The translations under genes were made by a program, and so were the position numbers. DNA of 64,000 nt from Ignavibacteria bacterium (GTDB lineage Bacteria; Bacteroidota; Ignavibacteria; Tepidaquicellales; Tepidaquicellaceae): positions 22,477 to 86,476 of the forward strand of contig JADJTX010000022.1 in NCBI GenBank assembly GCA_016710985.1. Direction: 5' to 3'. Below the pieces are notes generated by a model that was not told the DNA's origin, searched no databases, and saw only the letters and a list, made by a program, of their open reading frames with translations. Positions 18,759 through 26,545 of this stretch are shown piece after piece. How positions within the stretch are numbered: the stretch's first letter is position 1; every line of letters begins with the position of its first letter.

Positions 18759-18779
18759 ACGTTTCACGTTTCACGTTTC
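18759..18779. repeat. Heptanucleotide repeat (ACGTTTC)3 overlapping a stop codon
   Basis: Three perfect ACGTTTC units; on the minus strand (GAAACGT)3 supplies the last codons (Lys-Arg-Glu-Thr) and the TGA stop (18766-18764) of the phosphatase gene. Confidence 0.85.
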
Positions 18780-20509
18780 ACCACTATTAAAGTAATATCA
18801 TCATACTGTGCTGTATCTTTTGAAAATTTGACAATAGAATTTTTTATATCTTCTAAAATTTCTTCGGAGGATTTATTTTTATTTTCACTCAGAATGTCTG
18901 TCAGCCTGTTCTCGCCGAATTCATCACCGGTTTTATTCATTGCTTCAGTAACACCGTCTGTGTAAAAAACAATTATATCGTTTTTATCAAGATCAACTTT
19001 TCCAACCTCATATGTTACTCCGACATCAAGAATACCTATCATGAAACCTCCTTCGGTAAGTTGACTCAATTTGTCATTCTTCAAAAGGAACGGTGGGTTA
19101 TGACCTGCATTAATGTATTCAAAAGAGTTTTCTTCCGAGTCAAGTATCCCCCAGAAAAAAGTTATGAATTTTTCAGAAGAAGTATTCTCATAAATTAGTT
19201 CATTTATCTTCTCTGTTACTTTTGACAGGTCAAATGAAATTTCTTCATACAATTTCAAATAAGAATGTACAGCCGATTGAATGTTTGCCATTAGTAAAGA
19301 AGCCGGAGTTCCTTTCCCGGAAACATCCGCAATCACAATAGCTGTCTTTGTCGGAGTAAGCTTAATAATGTCATAATAGTCACCACCGACCTGTAAGGCC
19401 GGAAGATTCACACCTGCAAGATCATAGTTTGTGATTTTGGGGATTTCCGTCGGAAGGAGAGCAAGCTGAATTTCCCGGGCTATCTTCAGTTCATTTTCAA
19501 TTTTCTGCTTTTCAAGATATTCCTTGAATAATTCTGAATTCTGCATTGATATCAATGACAGATTTACAATTGATTCAAGAAACTCTATATCGGCATCTGA
19601 GTAGCATGTGTTATTTAATTTTTTCCCGATACAGATTATACTGTTAATTTCATTTTTAATAATTGTCGGAATGACAAGTTCAAAACCTTTTTCTGATAAA
19701 TATTTTGTAAAAGGGATCGAAGGATTGTTCTTTATTGTAAGTGTCTTTTTAAACTCCTCCGGAATTTTTCCTTTCGGGAATAATTCCCTCAAATTTAATC
19801 CCGATAAACTAAGGTTTTTAGTCTCTTTAAAAAAATAGAAATCACCGTCATTGCCGCGTGATATTATTACAAAATCTTTTATGCCAAAATTTCCAAGCAA
19901 AGAATAGCTCAAAAGTTTAACTATATTCTCTTTGCTTGTAAAATTGGAATTAAATTCTTTTCCCAGTTCAAAGAGTGAATTAAGCTGACGGATCTTATTA
20001 TTAAGATTATTATTAAGGTTGTTAAGCTGATTAAATTTTATTGTATTTTCTATGGCGGATGAGGAAATATTGAGCATGGTTTCAATGAAAATAATTTCAT
20101 TCTTCGCAAGCTCTGTATTGTTAAGTTTCTTCCCGAAACACAGAAGTCCGAGATATTTATTCTGAAAATATATTTTAAAAAAATAATTAAGTCCTGAATT
20201 TTCAATGAACCCGGTTTTGTTCTCTATTTCATCATATTTGAATACTGGCAATCTGGGGAATTCCGTTTCGATTAGAGTATTTATTAATTTCGAATCAATT
20301 CCCTTTGCTGCCTCGATGCAATAAATGTTTTCACGTTCCGCATCTGATCGGAGCAGAATAATCCCCTTTGATATCAGCATTTTTCCCATTATGCTGAGCA
20401 GGATATTGTTCAGTATATATTTCAGATCAAGTTTACTCGTGATGAGCTGAGAGAATTCAATAAGAGAATTTAGCTCGAGCTGTTTCTGGGCGGGATTATG
20501 ATTATCCAT
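18764..20509 (-). CDS. GAF-containing PP2C-type serine phosphatase (RsbU/SpoIIE-like)
   Basis: 581 residues. Two GAF-like sensor regions (about 15-165 and 185-335), joined by a leucine/asparagine-rich coiled coil (NQLNNLNNNLNNKIRQLN), precede a PP2C domain from about 345. The PP2C metal and catalytic signatures are LQVGGDYYDII, ADVSGKGTPASLLMA, NAGHNPPFLL, FYTDGVTEAMN and YDDITLIVVK. It should dephosphorylate the STAS protein encoded two genes upstream, releasing it to bind the anti-sigma kinase. Third gene of the cassette, 18 bases after the ATPase gene. No transmembrane segment, so the signal sensed is probably cytoplasmic. Confidence 0.9.
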   Translation of the reverse strand: MDNHNPAQKQLELNSLIEFSQLITSKLDLKYILNNILLSIMGKMLISKGIILLRSDAERENIYCIEAAKGIDSKLINTLIETEFPRLPVFKYDEIENKTGFIENSGLNYFFKIYFQNKYLGLLCFGKKLNNTELAKNEIIFIETMLNISSSAIENTIKFNQLNNLNNNLNNKIRQLNSLFELGKEFNSNFTSKENIVKLLSYSLLGNFGIKDFVIISRGNDGDFYFFKETKNLSLSGLNLRELFPKGKIPEEFKKTLTIKNNPSIPFTKYLSEKGFELVIPTIIKNEINSIICIGKKLNNTCYSDADIEFLESIVNLSLISMQNSELFKEYLEKQKIENELKIAREIQLALLPTEIPKITNYDLAGVNLPALQVGGDYYDIIKLTPTKTAIVIADVSGKGTPASLLMANIQSAVHSYLKLYEEISFDLSKVTEKINELIYENTSSEKFITFFWGILDSEENSFEYINAGHNPPFLLKNDKLSQLTEGGFMIGILDVGVTYEVGKVDLDKNDIIVFYTDGVTEAMNKTGDEFGENRLTDILSENKNKSSEEILEDIKNSIVKFSKDTAQYDDITLIVVKRET

Positions 20510-20527
20510 TTATCATTAGGAAAGATT

Positions 20528-20950
20528 CTAACTGTGCAATGATTTTATTAAAGTTAAATAATTGTCTTCGGAATTATTATGAACATATTCTATCTTGTTC
20601 ATGAATTTTTTCATTATCGGTACTCCAAGTCCCCCGACTTTGAATTTATTAAAATAATCTTTCATATCAGGATTATGAATGTCATTAGGATCAAACCCTT
20701 TTCCTTTATATTTCATTATGATTTTAAACTGGCCTGTTTCCTGTTGTATCTCAACTTCAATTATTTCTTTCTCATTATATTTATGAGCGTGTTTTATGAT
20801 ATTGGTGCATGCTTCGTCCACTGATAAAATTATCTGATTGATCGTGCTTTCATCAAAACCAAAATCAGAAGCTTTGACTTCAATGAATTTTCTCAATAGA
20901 GATAAATTCTTTGTCGAGCTGGCAAATAATATTTTGTTAGAGCTGCTCAT
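20528..20950 (-). CDS. Anti-sigma regulatory factor, HATPase serine kinase (RsbW-like)
   Basis: 140 residues of a GHKL/HATPase fold. The N-box is ILSVDEACTNIIKHAHKY with the conserved Glu and Asn, and the G2-like glycine motif is GGLGVPIMKKFM. In the G1 box the Asp expected two residues before GxG is replaced: the sequence reads MKYKGKGFDPND (Tyr-Lys-Gly). This could reduce ATP binding and make the protein a binding partner rather than an active kinase. It normally phosphorylates the STAS antagonist and sequesters a sigma factor or other target. Between the STAS and phosphatase genes, 11 and 18 bases apart. Confidence 0.88.
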   Translation of the reverse strand: MSSSNKILFASSTKNLSLLRKFIEVKASDFGFDESTINQIILSVDEACTNIIKHAHKYNEKEIIEVEIQQETGQFKIIMKYKGKGFDPNDIHNPDMKDYFNKFKVGGLGVPIMKKFMNKIEYVHNNSEDNYLTLIKSLHS

Positions 20951-20961
20951 ACGATTCTCAA

Positions 20962-21306
20962 TTAACTGAATTTTTCAATAGCCGAATTCTCTTCCTTATA
21001 TATCTCGAACAAAATCGGAAATCCAAGCATGTCAAAGATATTATATATCTTATCACTCATCCCGCATAGCTTGATATCTCCCGAATTTTCTCTTGCTGTT
21101 TCAATGAACGCCATAAAAACTCCTAATCCTGCGCTGCTTATATATGAGAGTTTATCGAAATTTACTATTATTCTATACTTATTTTCCGAGAGTATTTCTT
21201 CAAAACATTTTTCCAATTCAACAGAAGTATGGGCATCAAGGAATCCGTTCAGGTTTAATATTGTAATGTTATCCTTGTCCCGTTTATTAATTGAAAATTC
21301 TTCCAT
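20962..21306 (-). CDS. STAS-domain anti-sigma factor antagonist (RsbV/SpoIIAA-like)
   Basis: 114 residues, a single STAS domain. The phospho-acceptor loop is YISSAGLGVFM (Ser57/Ser58), preceded by the strand YRIIVNFDKL. It should be phosphorylated by the downstream HATPase and reactivated by the downstream phosphatase. First gene of the partner-switching operon; no sigma factor gene is nearby, so the final target is unknown and may be encoded elsewhere or may not be a sigma factor. Confidence 0.9.
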   Translation of the reverse strand: MEEFSINKRDKDNITILNLNGFLDAHTSVELEKCFEEILSENKYRIIVNFDKLSYISSAGLGVFMAFIETARENSGDIKLCGMSDKIYNIFDMLGFPILFEIYKEENSAIEKFS

Positions 21307-21455
21307 TATAAGTAATTTAAGTTTTGAAGCAAAATCCTAAAAAATAATTTCAAAATAAATGGTATTATTTAAATAAATAAAAAATGTACTAAGGAAAGAT
21401 ACTATAGCAGAAAAACTATATCTCTTAATTCATAGATTATAATTCGTATTTAAAT

Positions 21456-21463
21456 TATATTTG
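21456..21463 (+). promoter_or_regulatory. Candidate -7 box of anmK
   Basis: TATATTTG exactly matches TAnnTTTG and ends 8 bases before the anmK ATG at 21472, implying a leader of at most a few bases. The -33 element is weak. No Shine-Dalgarno sequence can exist in such a short leader. Confidence 0.35.
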
Positions 21464-21471
21464 TTACGTTA

Positions 21472-22644
21472 ATGAAAAAATTTCTTTCGCTTTTAAGCAA
21501 AAAAAGCAGACTTGTTGTAGGTGTTTTATCAGGTACATCAGTGGATGCAGTAGATACAGTACTTGTGAGAATAACAGGCAGCGGGTCGGATACAATGCTT
21601 AATGTAGTTGATTTTGAATCTTTTCCAATAAGTAAAGGACTTAAGAAATTCATTTTGAAGTGCTCTGTGAATCAAAGCAGCAGTGTTGAGGATATTTGCA
21701 GGCTGAATGTTGTTCTGGGATTTTTGTTTGCAGAATCAATCAAAAAAATAATTTTCAGGAATAAACTTCAAATAAAAGATATCGATTTGATTGGTTCACA
21801 CGGACAGACTATTTATCATTACCCATTTAATCAAAAGCTCTTCTTTTACAATTCAAAATCAACCTTACAAATTGGGGATCCCTCTGTGATTGCAAATCAG
21901 ACCGGCATTATTACGGTTGGGGATTTTAGAACTGCTGATATTTCAGTAAACGGGGACGGAGCTCCTTTAGTACCTTATCTTGATTATATTTTATTTAATC
22001 ATAATTCCCTGAACAGAATATTTGTAAATATTGGCGGAATTTCAAATATCACTTATCTAAAAAAATCATGCAGTCAAAATGATGTAATTGCTTTTGACAC
22101 AGGACCGGGGAACATGCTGATGGATTATTTAATGAAAAAGTTTTATAATAAAAAGTATGACAAAGACGGAAGTACAGCTTCTAAAGGTAAAGTCAGCAAA
22201 GAATTGTTTAAACAGATCTCGCTTAAAGATAAATTTTATAAAAAGAATCCGCCTAAGTCAACCGGGAGGGAATATTATTCCGGAGAATTTACTGAAAACA
22301 TTCTGAAAAACTATAAGAAACTGAAGCCTGAAGATGTGGTAGCAACTTTCACCAAATATACCGCATATACCATTTATTACAACTCAAGGAAATTTAAAAA
22401 TACAGATGAACTCATCATTAGCGGCGGCGGTGCAAAAAATCATACTCTTGTTAAATACATTAAGGAATATTTTAAAGATACAAAAGTAAAAGAAATGGAT
22501 GAAAACGGCATTAATCCTGATAATAAGGAAGCTGTTTTGTTTGCTGTTCTTGCCAACGAAATAATAAGCGGGAATAAAGCTAATATTCCTTCAGTGACAG
22601 GGTCTGATAAGAACGTTTTTTTAGGCAAAATTTGTTTTTCTTAA
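21472..22644 (+). CDS. anmK: Anhydro-N-acetylmuramic acid kinase
   Basis: 390 residues, standard length. Signatures: GVLSGTSVDAVDTVLVRI (phosphate 1 loop), DLIGSHGQTIYHYP, LQIGDPSVIANQTGI, VGDFRTADISVNGDGAPLVPYLDY with the catalytic Asp, VNIGGISNITYL, and AFDTGPGNMLMDYL. The enzyme opens and phosphorylates anhydroMurNAc to MurNAc-6-phosphate in peptidoglycan recycling. First gene of a tight plus-strand run (14 bases to the SDR gene). MurQ is not nearby. Confidence 0.95.
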   Translation: MKKFLSLLSKKSRLVVGVLSGTSVDAVDTVLVRITGSGSDTMLNVVDFESFPISKGLKKFILKCSVNQSSSVEDICRLNVVLGFLFAESIKKIIFRNKLQIKDIDLIGSHGQTIYHYPFNQKLFFYNSKSTLQIGDPSVIANQTGIITVGDFRTADISVNGDGAPLVPYLDYILFNHNSLNRIFVNIGGISNITYLKKSCSQNDVIAFDTGPGNMLMDYLMKKFYNKKYDKDGSTASKGKVSKELFKQISLKDKFYKKNPPKSTGREYYSGEFTENILKNYKKLKPEDVVATFTKYTAYTIYYNSRKFKNTDELIISGGGAKNHTLVKYIKEYFKDTKVKEMDENGINPDNKEAVLFAVLANEIISGNKANIPSVTGSDKNVFLGKICFS

Positions 22645-22658
22645 ACTTAAAATAAAAG

Positions 22659-23387
22659 ATGAATGAACGTGTTGCTATAGTTACGGGAGGAACAGGCGCA
22701 TTAGGTAGATTCATCGTGAATAAATTTGCAGATGAAGGAATTACTGTTTACGTTCCGGCAAGAACCATTGAAGAATTCAATAAAATATTTGACTCTTCAG
22801 CGGAAAAGGAATCAGAATACTTCAGGTTAAGAAAAATTTATTGTTTCCAATGTGATGCAACTGATGAAAACTCGGTCAATGAATTTGTTGATAATGTGGT
22901 AGCTCAGGAGAATGATAAATTAGACTTTCTTATAAATACGGTCGGCGGAATAAGTCCTTCATCAAAAGCAGCTGATCTTTCAACAGAAATTCTTGATCAG
23001 ATGATTAACTTAAATTTTAAGTCAGCATTTTTTTTTACAAGGGAAGCACTAAGATCAATGAGGAAAAATAATTACGGACGGATTATTTCGCTCGGTGCAA
23101 TAGCAGGATTAGAGCCTTCACCAGGAAGGTTTGCATATTCTTTTTCAAAGGCTGGTGTAATTAATCTGATAGATACAATTAGTGAAGAATTTAAAGATAT
23201 GGATATAAGATGTAATACAATAATACCCGGGATAATTGACACTCCGGCTAACAGGGAATGGGGAAGTCCGGAAGAAATTAAAAAATGGGTAAAACCTGAG
23301 CAGATTGCTGAGATCATTTATAATTTTGTATCGGATGAATTTTCTGAAATCAGAAGCAGTCACATTAAAGTTTACGGATCGTATTAA
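22659..23387 (+). CDS. Short-chain dehydrogenase/reductase
   Basis: 242 residues with the SDR nucleotide-binding start AIVTGGTGALGRFI, the NTVGG element, and the catalytic Tyr/Lys in FAYSFSKAGVINL preceded by ISLGAIAG carrying a Ser upstream. Classical cytoplasmic SDR; substrate unknown. Located between anmK and an epimerase in the same operon. Confidence 0.88.
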   Translation: MNERVAIVTGGTGALGRFIVNKFADEGITVYVPARTIEEFNKIFDSSAEKESEYFRLRKIYCFQCDATDENSVNEFVDNVVAQENDKLDFLINTVGGISPSSKAADLSTEILDQMINLNFKSAFFFTREALRSMRKNNYGRIISLGAIAGLEPSPGRFAYSFSKAGVINLIDTISEEFKDMDIRCNTIIPGIIDTPANREWGSPEEIKKWVKPEQIAEIIYNFVSDEFSEIRSSHIKVYGSY

Positions 23388-23409
23388 AAAATAAATCTAA
23401 AAAAATAAA

Positions 23410-24453
23410 ATGAAAGTAGTAGTTACCGGAGGAGCCGGGTTTTTAGGCTATCATATATCACAAAAAATAGATCAGATCACTAATTTCAATGAATGTGTTT
23501 TCTTTGATATAGCAAAATTTGAAACAGGTGAATATGACAAAAACATACAATGTATCTACGGTGATGTCAGGGATAAAAAGCAGATGGATGAGATGATGAA
23601 AGGCGCTGATATAGTGATACATTGTGCCGCAGCTTTACCTTTATGGAAAAAAGAAGATATTTATGAGACCAATATTGACGGAGCGAGAAATGTACTGGAA
23701 AGCTCATTAAAGAATAATGTTAACAGAGTCATACATATTTCCTCAACAGCAGTTTACGGAGTTCCTGATGTTCATCCTTTGTATGAAACTCATCCAAGAC
23801 ACGGAGTCGGACCTTACGGAGAAAGCAAAGTGCAGGCTGAAGAAATTTGTGAAGAATATAGAAAAAAAGGATTGGCAGTCTGCATATTAAGACCTAAGAG
23901 TTTTATCGGTACAGCTAGACTGGGTGTATTTCAAATATTGTATGACTGGGTAGAATCCGGAGTAAAAATTCCCATTATAGGAAACGGAAAAAACCGGTAT
24001 CAGCTGTTTGAGGTAGAAGATCTTGTTGATGCAATTCTGCTTGCATCTACTTTGCCATTGGAAAAAATCAATGATACATTCAATGTCGGTGCAAAGGAAT
24101 TTAAAACGGTAAATGAAGATGTTGGTGCAATGTGTGAATATGCAGGTACCGGAGCAAGGGTAATGTCAACTCCCGCAAGCATAGTAAAACCAATGCTCAG
24201 ATTTTTTGAAATACTGAATGTTTCGCCTCTGTACAAATGGATATACGGGACAGCAGATACAGATTCATATGTATCAATAGAAAAAGCACAGACACAACTC
24301 GGATGGAATCCCAAATATTCCAATTCCCAGGCATTAATAAGATCTTACCAATGGTATCTTGATAATAAACATACTATTCAGCAGGGAACCGGTGTTACAC
24401 ACAGAATTGCATGGAAACAGGGCATTCTGTCTTTTTTTAAAAAGTTTTTATAA
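23410..24453 (+). CDS. NAD-dependent epimerase/dehydratase
   Basis: 347 residues of the extended SDR fold: VVTGGAGFLGYHI for NAD, DIVIHCAAALPLW, ISSTAVYG, and GPYGESKVQAEEI with the catalytic Tyr and Lys. LRPKSFIG and YQLFEVEDLVDAI follow the sugar-nucleotide epimerase pattern; the late segment VMSTPASIVKPMLRFFE is also seen in 3-beta-hydroxysteroid-dehydrogenase-like members. Substrate uncertain. 22 bases after the SDR gene, 24 before the aldehyde dehydrogenase gene. Confidence 0.85.
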   Translation: MKVVVTGGAGFLGYHISQKIDQITNFNECVFFDIAKFETGEYDKNIQCIYGDVRDKKQMDEMMKGADIVIHCAAALPLWKKEDIYETNIDGARNVLESSLKNNVNRVIHISSTAVYGVPDVHPLYETHPRHGVGPYGESKVQAEEICEEYRKKGLAVCILRPKSFIGTARLGVFQILYDWVESGVKIPIIGNGKNRYQLFEVEDLVDAILLASTLPLEKINDTFNVGAKEFKTVNEDVGAMCEYAGTGARVMSTPASIVKPMLRFFEILNVSPLYKWIYGTADTDSYVSIEKAQTQLGWNPKYSNSQALIRSYQWYLDNKHTIQQGTGVTHRIAWKQGILSFFKKFL

Positions 24454-24477
24454 AAACAATTTTTATAATAAAACAAT

Positions 24478-25843
24478 ATGAGAAAATTTATTTTAGACAT
24501 TAATCCTGCGACCGGTGAAGTAATCGAAAAGATAAAATGTTCATCACCCGGTGAAGTGGCATCCGGTGTTAAACTGGCACGCAAGGCTTTTAAGATATGG
24601 AGCAAGACGCCCTTGAAGAAAAGAATTGCATTGTTTAAGAATATTGCGAGGGATCTTCATAAGGAAAAGAAATCCATTGGCATGCTGATTACAAAAGAGA
24701 TGGGCAAGATATATAAATCTGCAGTGGGGGAATGTGAAGGTACTGCTTATGCAATAGAAGAAAACATAAAAATGGCTGAAAAAGCCGCTGAGACTGAGAT
24801 CCATAAAGAGGATACTCTTATCACTGAACTCCATAGAATTCCTCTTGGTGCAGTTGCTGTCATAACACCATGGAATTTTCCTGTAGGCATGCCGGAGTCT
24901 TTATTATCACCGGCAATATTAATGGGAAATACGGTCGTGTTCAAACCTTCTGAAAATACACCTTTAACAGGAAAAGCCATTTATGAAATTTACAACAGAT
25001 ATCTGCCAAAGGGTGTTATTAATTTATTACAGGGAGCTGAGGAAGTTGGTGAGATGGTAATAAACTCTGACATAGACATGGTAGCATTTGTCGGCTCACA
25101 GGAAGTAGGGAAAAAATCATGGAAGTTTGTTCTAAGAAACTGAACCGGCTTGTTCTTGAGCTGGGAGGAAAGGACCCGATGATAATTTTAAGGGATGCAG
25201 ATTTGAAAAAGCGGTTCCTTATGCAGTACATGGTTCATTAAGAAATTCCGGGCAGGTATGTGTATCAGTAGAAAGAATTTATGTAGAAGATAAAATTGCA
25301 AATGAATTTGAAAAGTTAGTTTTAGCTGAAGTAAAGAAATACCGTGTGGGAAGCGGCTTTGAAGATGTAGACATGGGACCAATGGTAAGCGAGGCACAGA
25401 GAAATCATGTAATGGGTCAGATTGATGAAGCGAAAAGAAAAGGAGCAAAGGTTTTGTACGGTGGTGAAAAAATTAACAGGGATGGATTTTTTATTGAACC
25501 AACTGTGATAACAAATTTATCGGAGAAGCATGATATAATGGTAACAGAGACTTTCGGACCGGTAATTTGCATTCAAAAAGTTAAGAATGCTGAAGAAGCT
25601 TTAGAGAAAGCGAACAATTCTACCTTTGGTCTGGGTGCAACGATATGGACTAAGAATTTTGAAAAGGGTAAACAACTGGCTCAAAGAATTGAATCTGGAA
25701 TGATAGGAGTAAATCAGGGAATAGGCGGAGTTTCAGGAACACCTTGGGTTGGTATAAAACAGAGCGGATTCGGTTACCTCGGTTCGATTGATGGCATGAG
25801 GCAATTTACTGTTCCTAAGAAAATTTCCTACAGAAATAAATAG
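24478..25843 (+). CDS. Aldehyde dehydrogenase, succinate-semialdehyde type (two frameshifts)
   Basis: About 455 residues once two single-base gaps are closed. N-terminal part: AVITPWNFPVGMPESLL, GNTVVFKPSE, DMVAFVGSQEVG. Middle part, in other frames: LVLELGGKDPMIIL with the general-base Glu, and NSGQVCVSVERIYV with the nucleophilic Cys. C-terminal part: ETFGPVICIQKV and GIKQSGFGYLGS. The gaps fall in A-runs at 25111-25116 and 25206-25210; one A added in each restores the normal ALDH sequence throughout, so this is almost surely an intact gene. The enzyme oxidises an aldehyde with NAD(P). Last gene of the anmK run. Confidence 0.85.
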
Positions 25844-25878
25844 TTTACAAAATTAATGTGACAGGGATCTTCCGTTTT

Positions 25879-26456
25879 TTATGAATCAAGTATTGCCTCG
25901 GCTATAGTGGTCGAGGCATTTATATCTAAGCTATTTTGAGAGTTAAATATAGTTTTCAGGTCATCCCATTTTTTACCGATCTTAGTCTGATGAGGAATCA
26001 AATCGTTGTCGGTAATCTCCTCCCCGTCACTGAAATTTAGTTCGCACGCAAACAATTTCCCCGGATTTTTGTAATCATAAACCGGCGGACCAAACCTTCT
26101 GCAGATAACAGGTCTTGCTTCATATATCATGCAGGCACCATTTTCATTAAGGGCAGGGCACGGCAGTTTTGGCTCGGAAAAAAAATCTTCTGTCTTTAAA
26201 TCACCTGATGTTGTTTTCCTTAAATAATCTTCAGCCTTTTTCTTAAGTGAATTCTTGAATTCAGTATTGACATTACCTAAATGATTGCTGATTCCATAAG
26301 CATCAAACTGTGTTATCCGGAATATCTGTGAGCAACATTGTGAACAACCTTTCCTGCAATTGATCTTGTCTCCGTATTTATCAACATTCCTGTCAAATTC
26401 TTTTGTATAAGATCTGTCAGATCAATATATTTTTTTGCTAATGTTAAAATATTCAA
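25879..26456 (-). CDS. YkgJ-family cysteine-cluster protein (one frameshift)
   Basis: About 193 residues. The C-terminal part from an internal ATG at 26130 is clear, and the frame stays open upstream to the T4 run at 26401-26404; one added base joins it to a further 17 residues from a TTG at 26456. Cysteine signatures in order: NCRKGCSQCCSQ, KLPCPALNENGACMIYEARPVICRRFG, and FACELNF, the pattern of the zinc/iron-chelating YkgJ domain. Role unknown in general; it sits beside a metal-uptake-type TonB receptor on the same strand. The start is uncertain because the frame continues upstream without an ATG. Confidence 0.75.
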
Positions 26457-26545
26457 AATAAATTTCGATTCAGATGAAAGAAAATAAAAAATGTCAGGAG
26501 TATTATAAACACAATACAGCAGTCACGAAGAAGTTAAATTAAAAA

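Noticed and set aside
25143..25346. Aldehyde dehydrogenase as a true pseudogene
   Set aside because: Both lesions are single missing bases in A-runs and the active-site Cys and Glu segments are intact in shifted frames.
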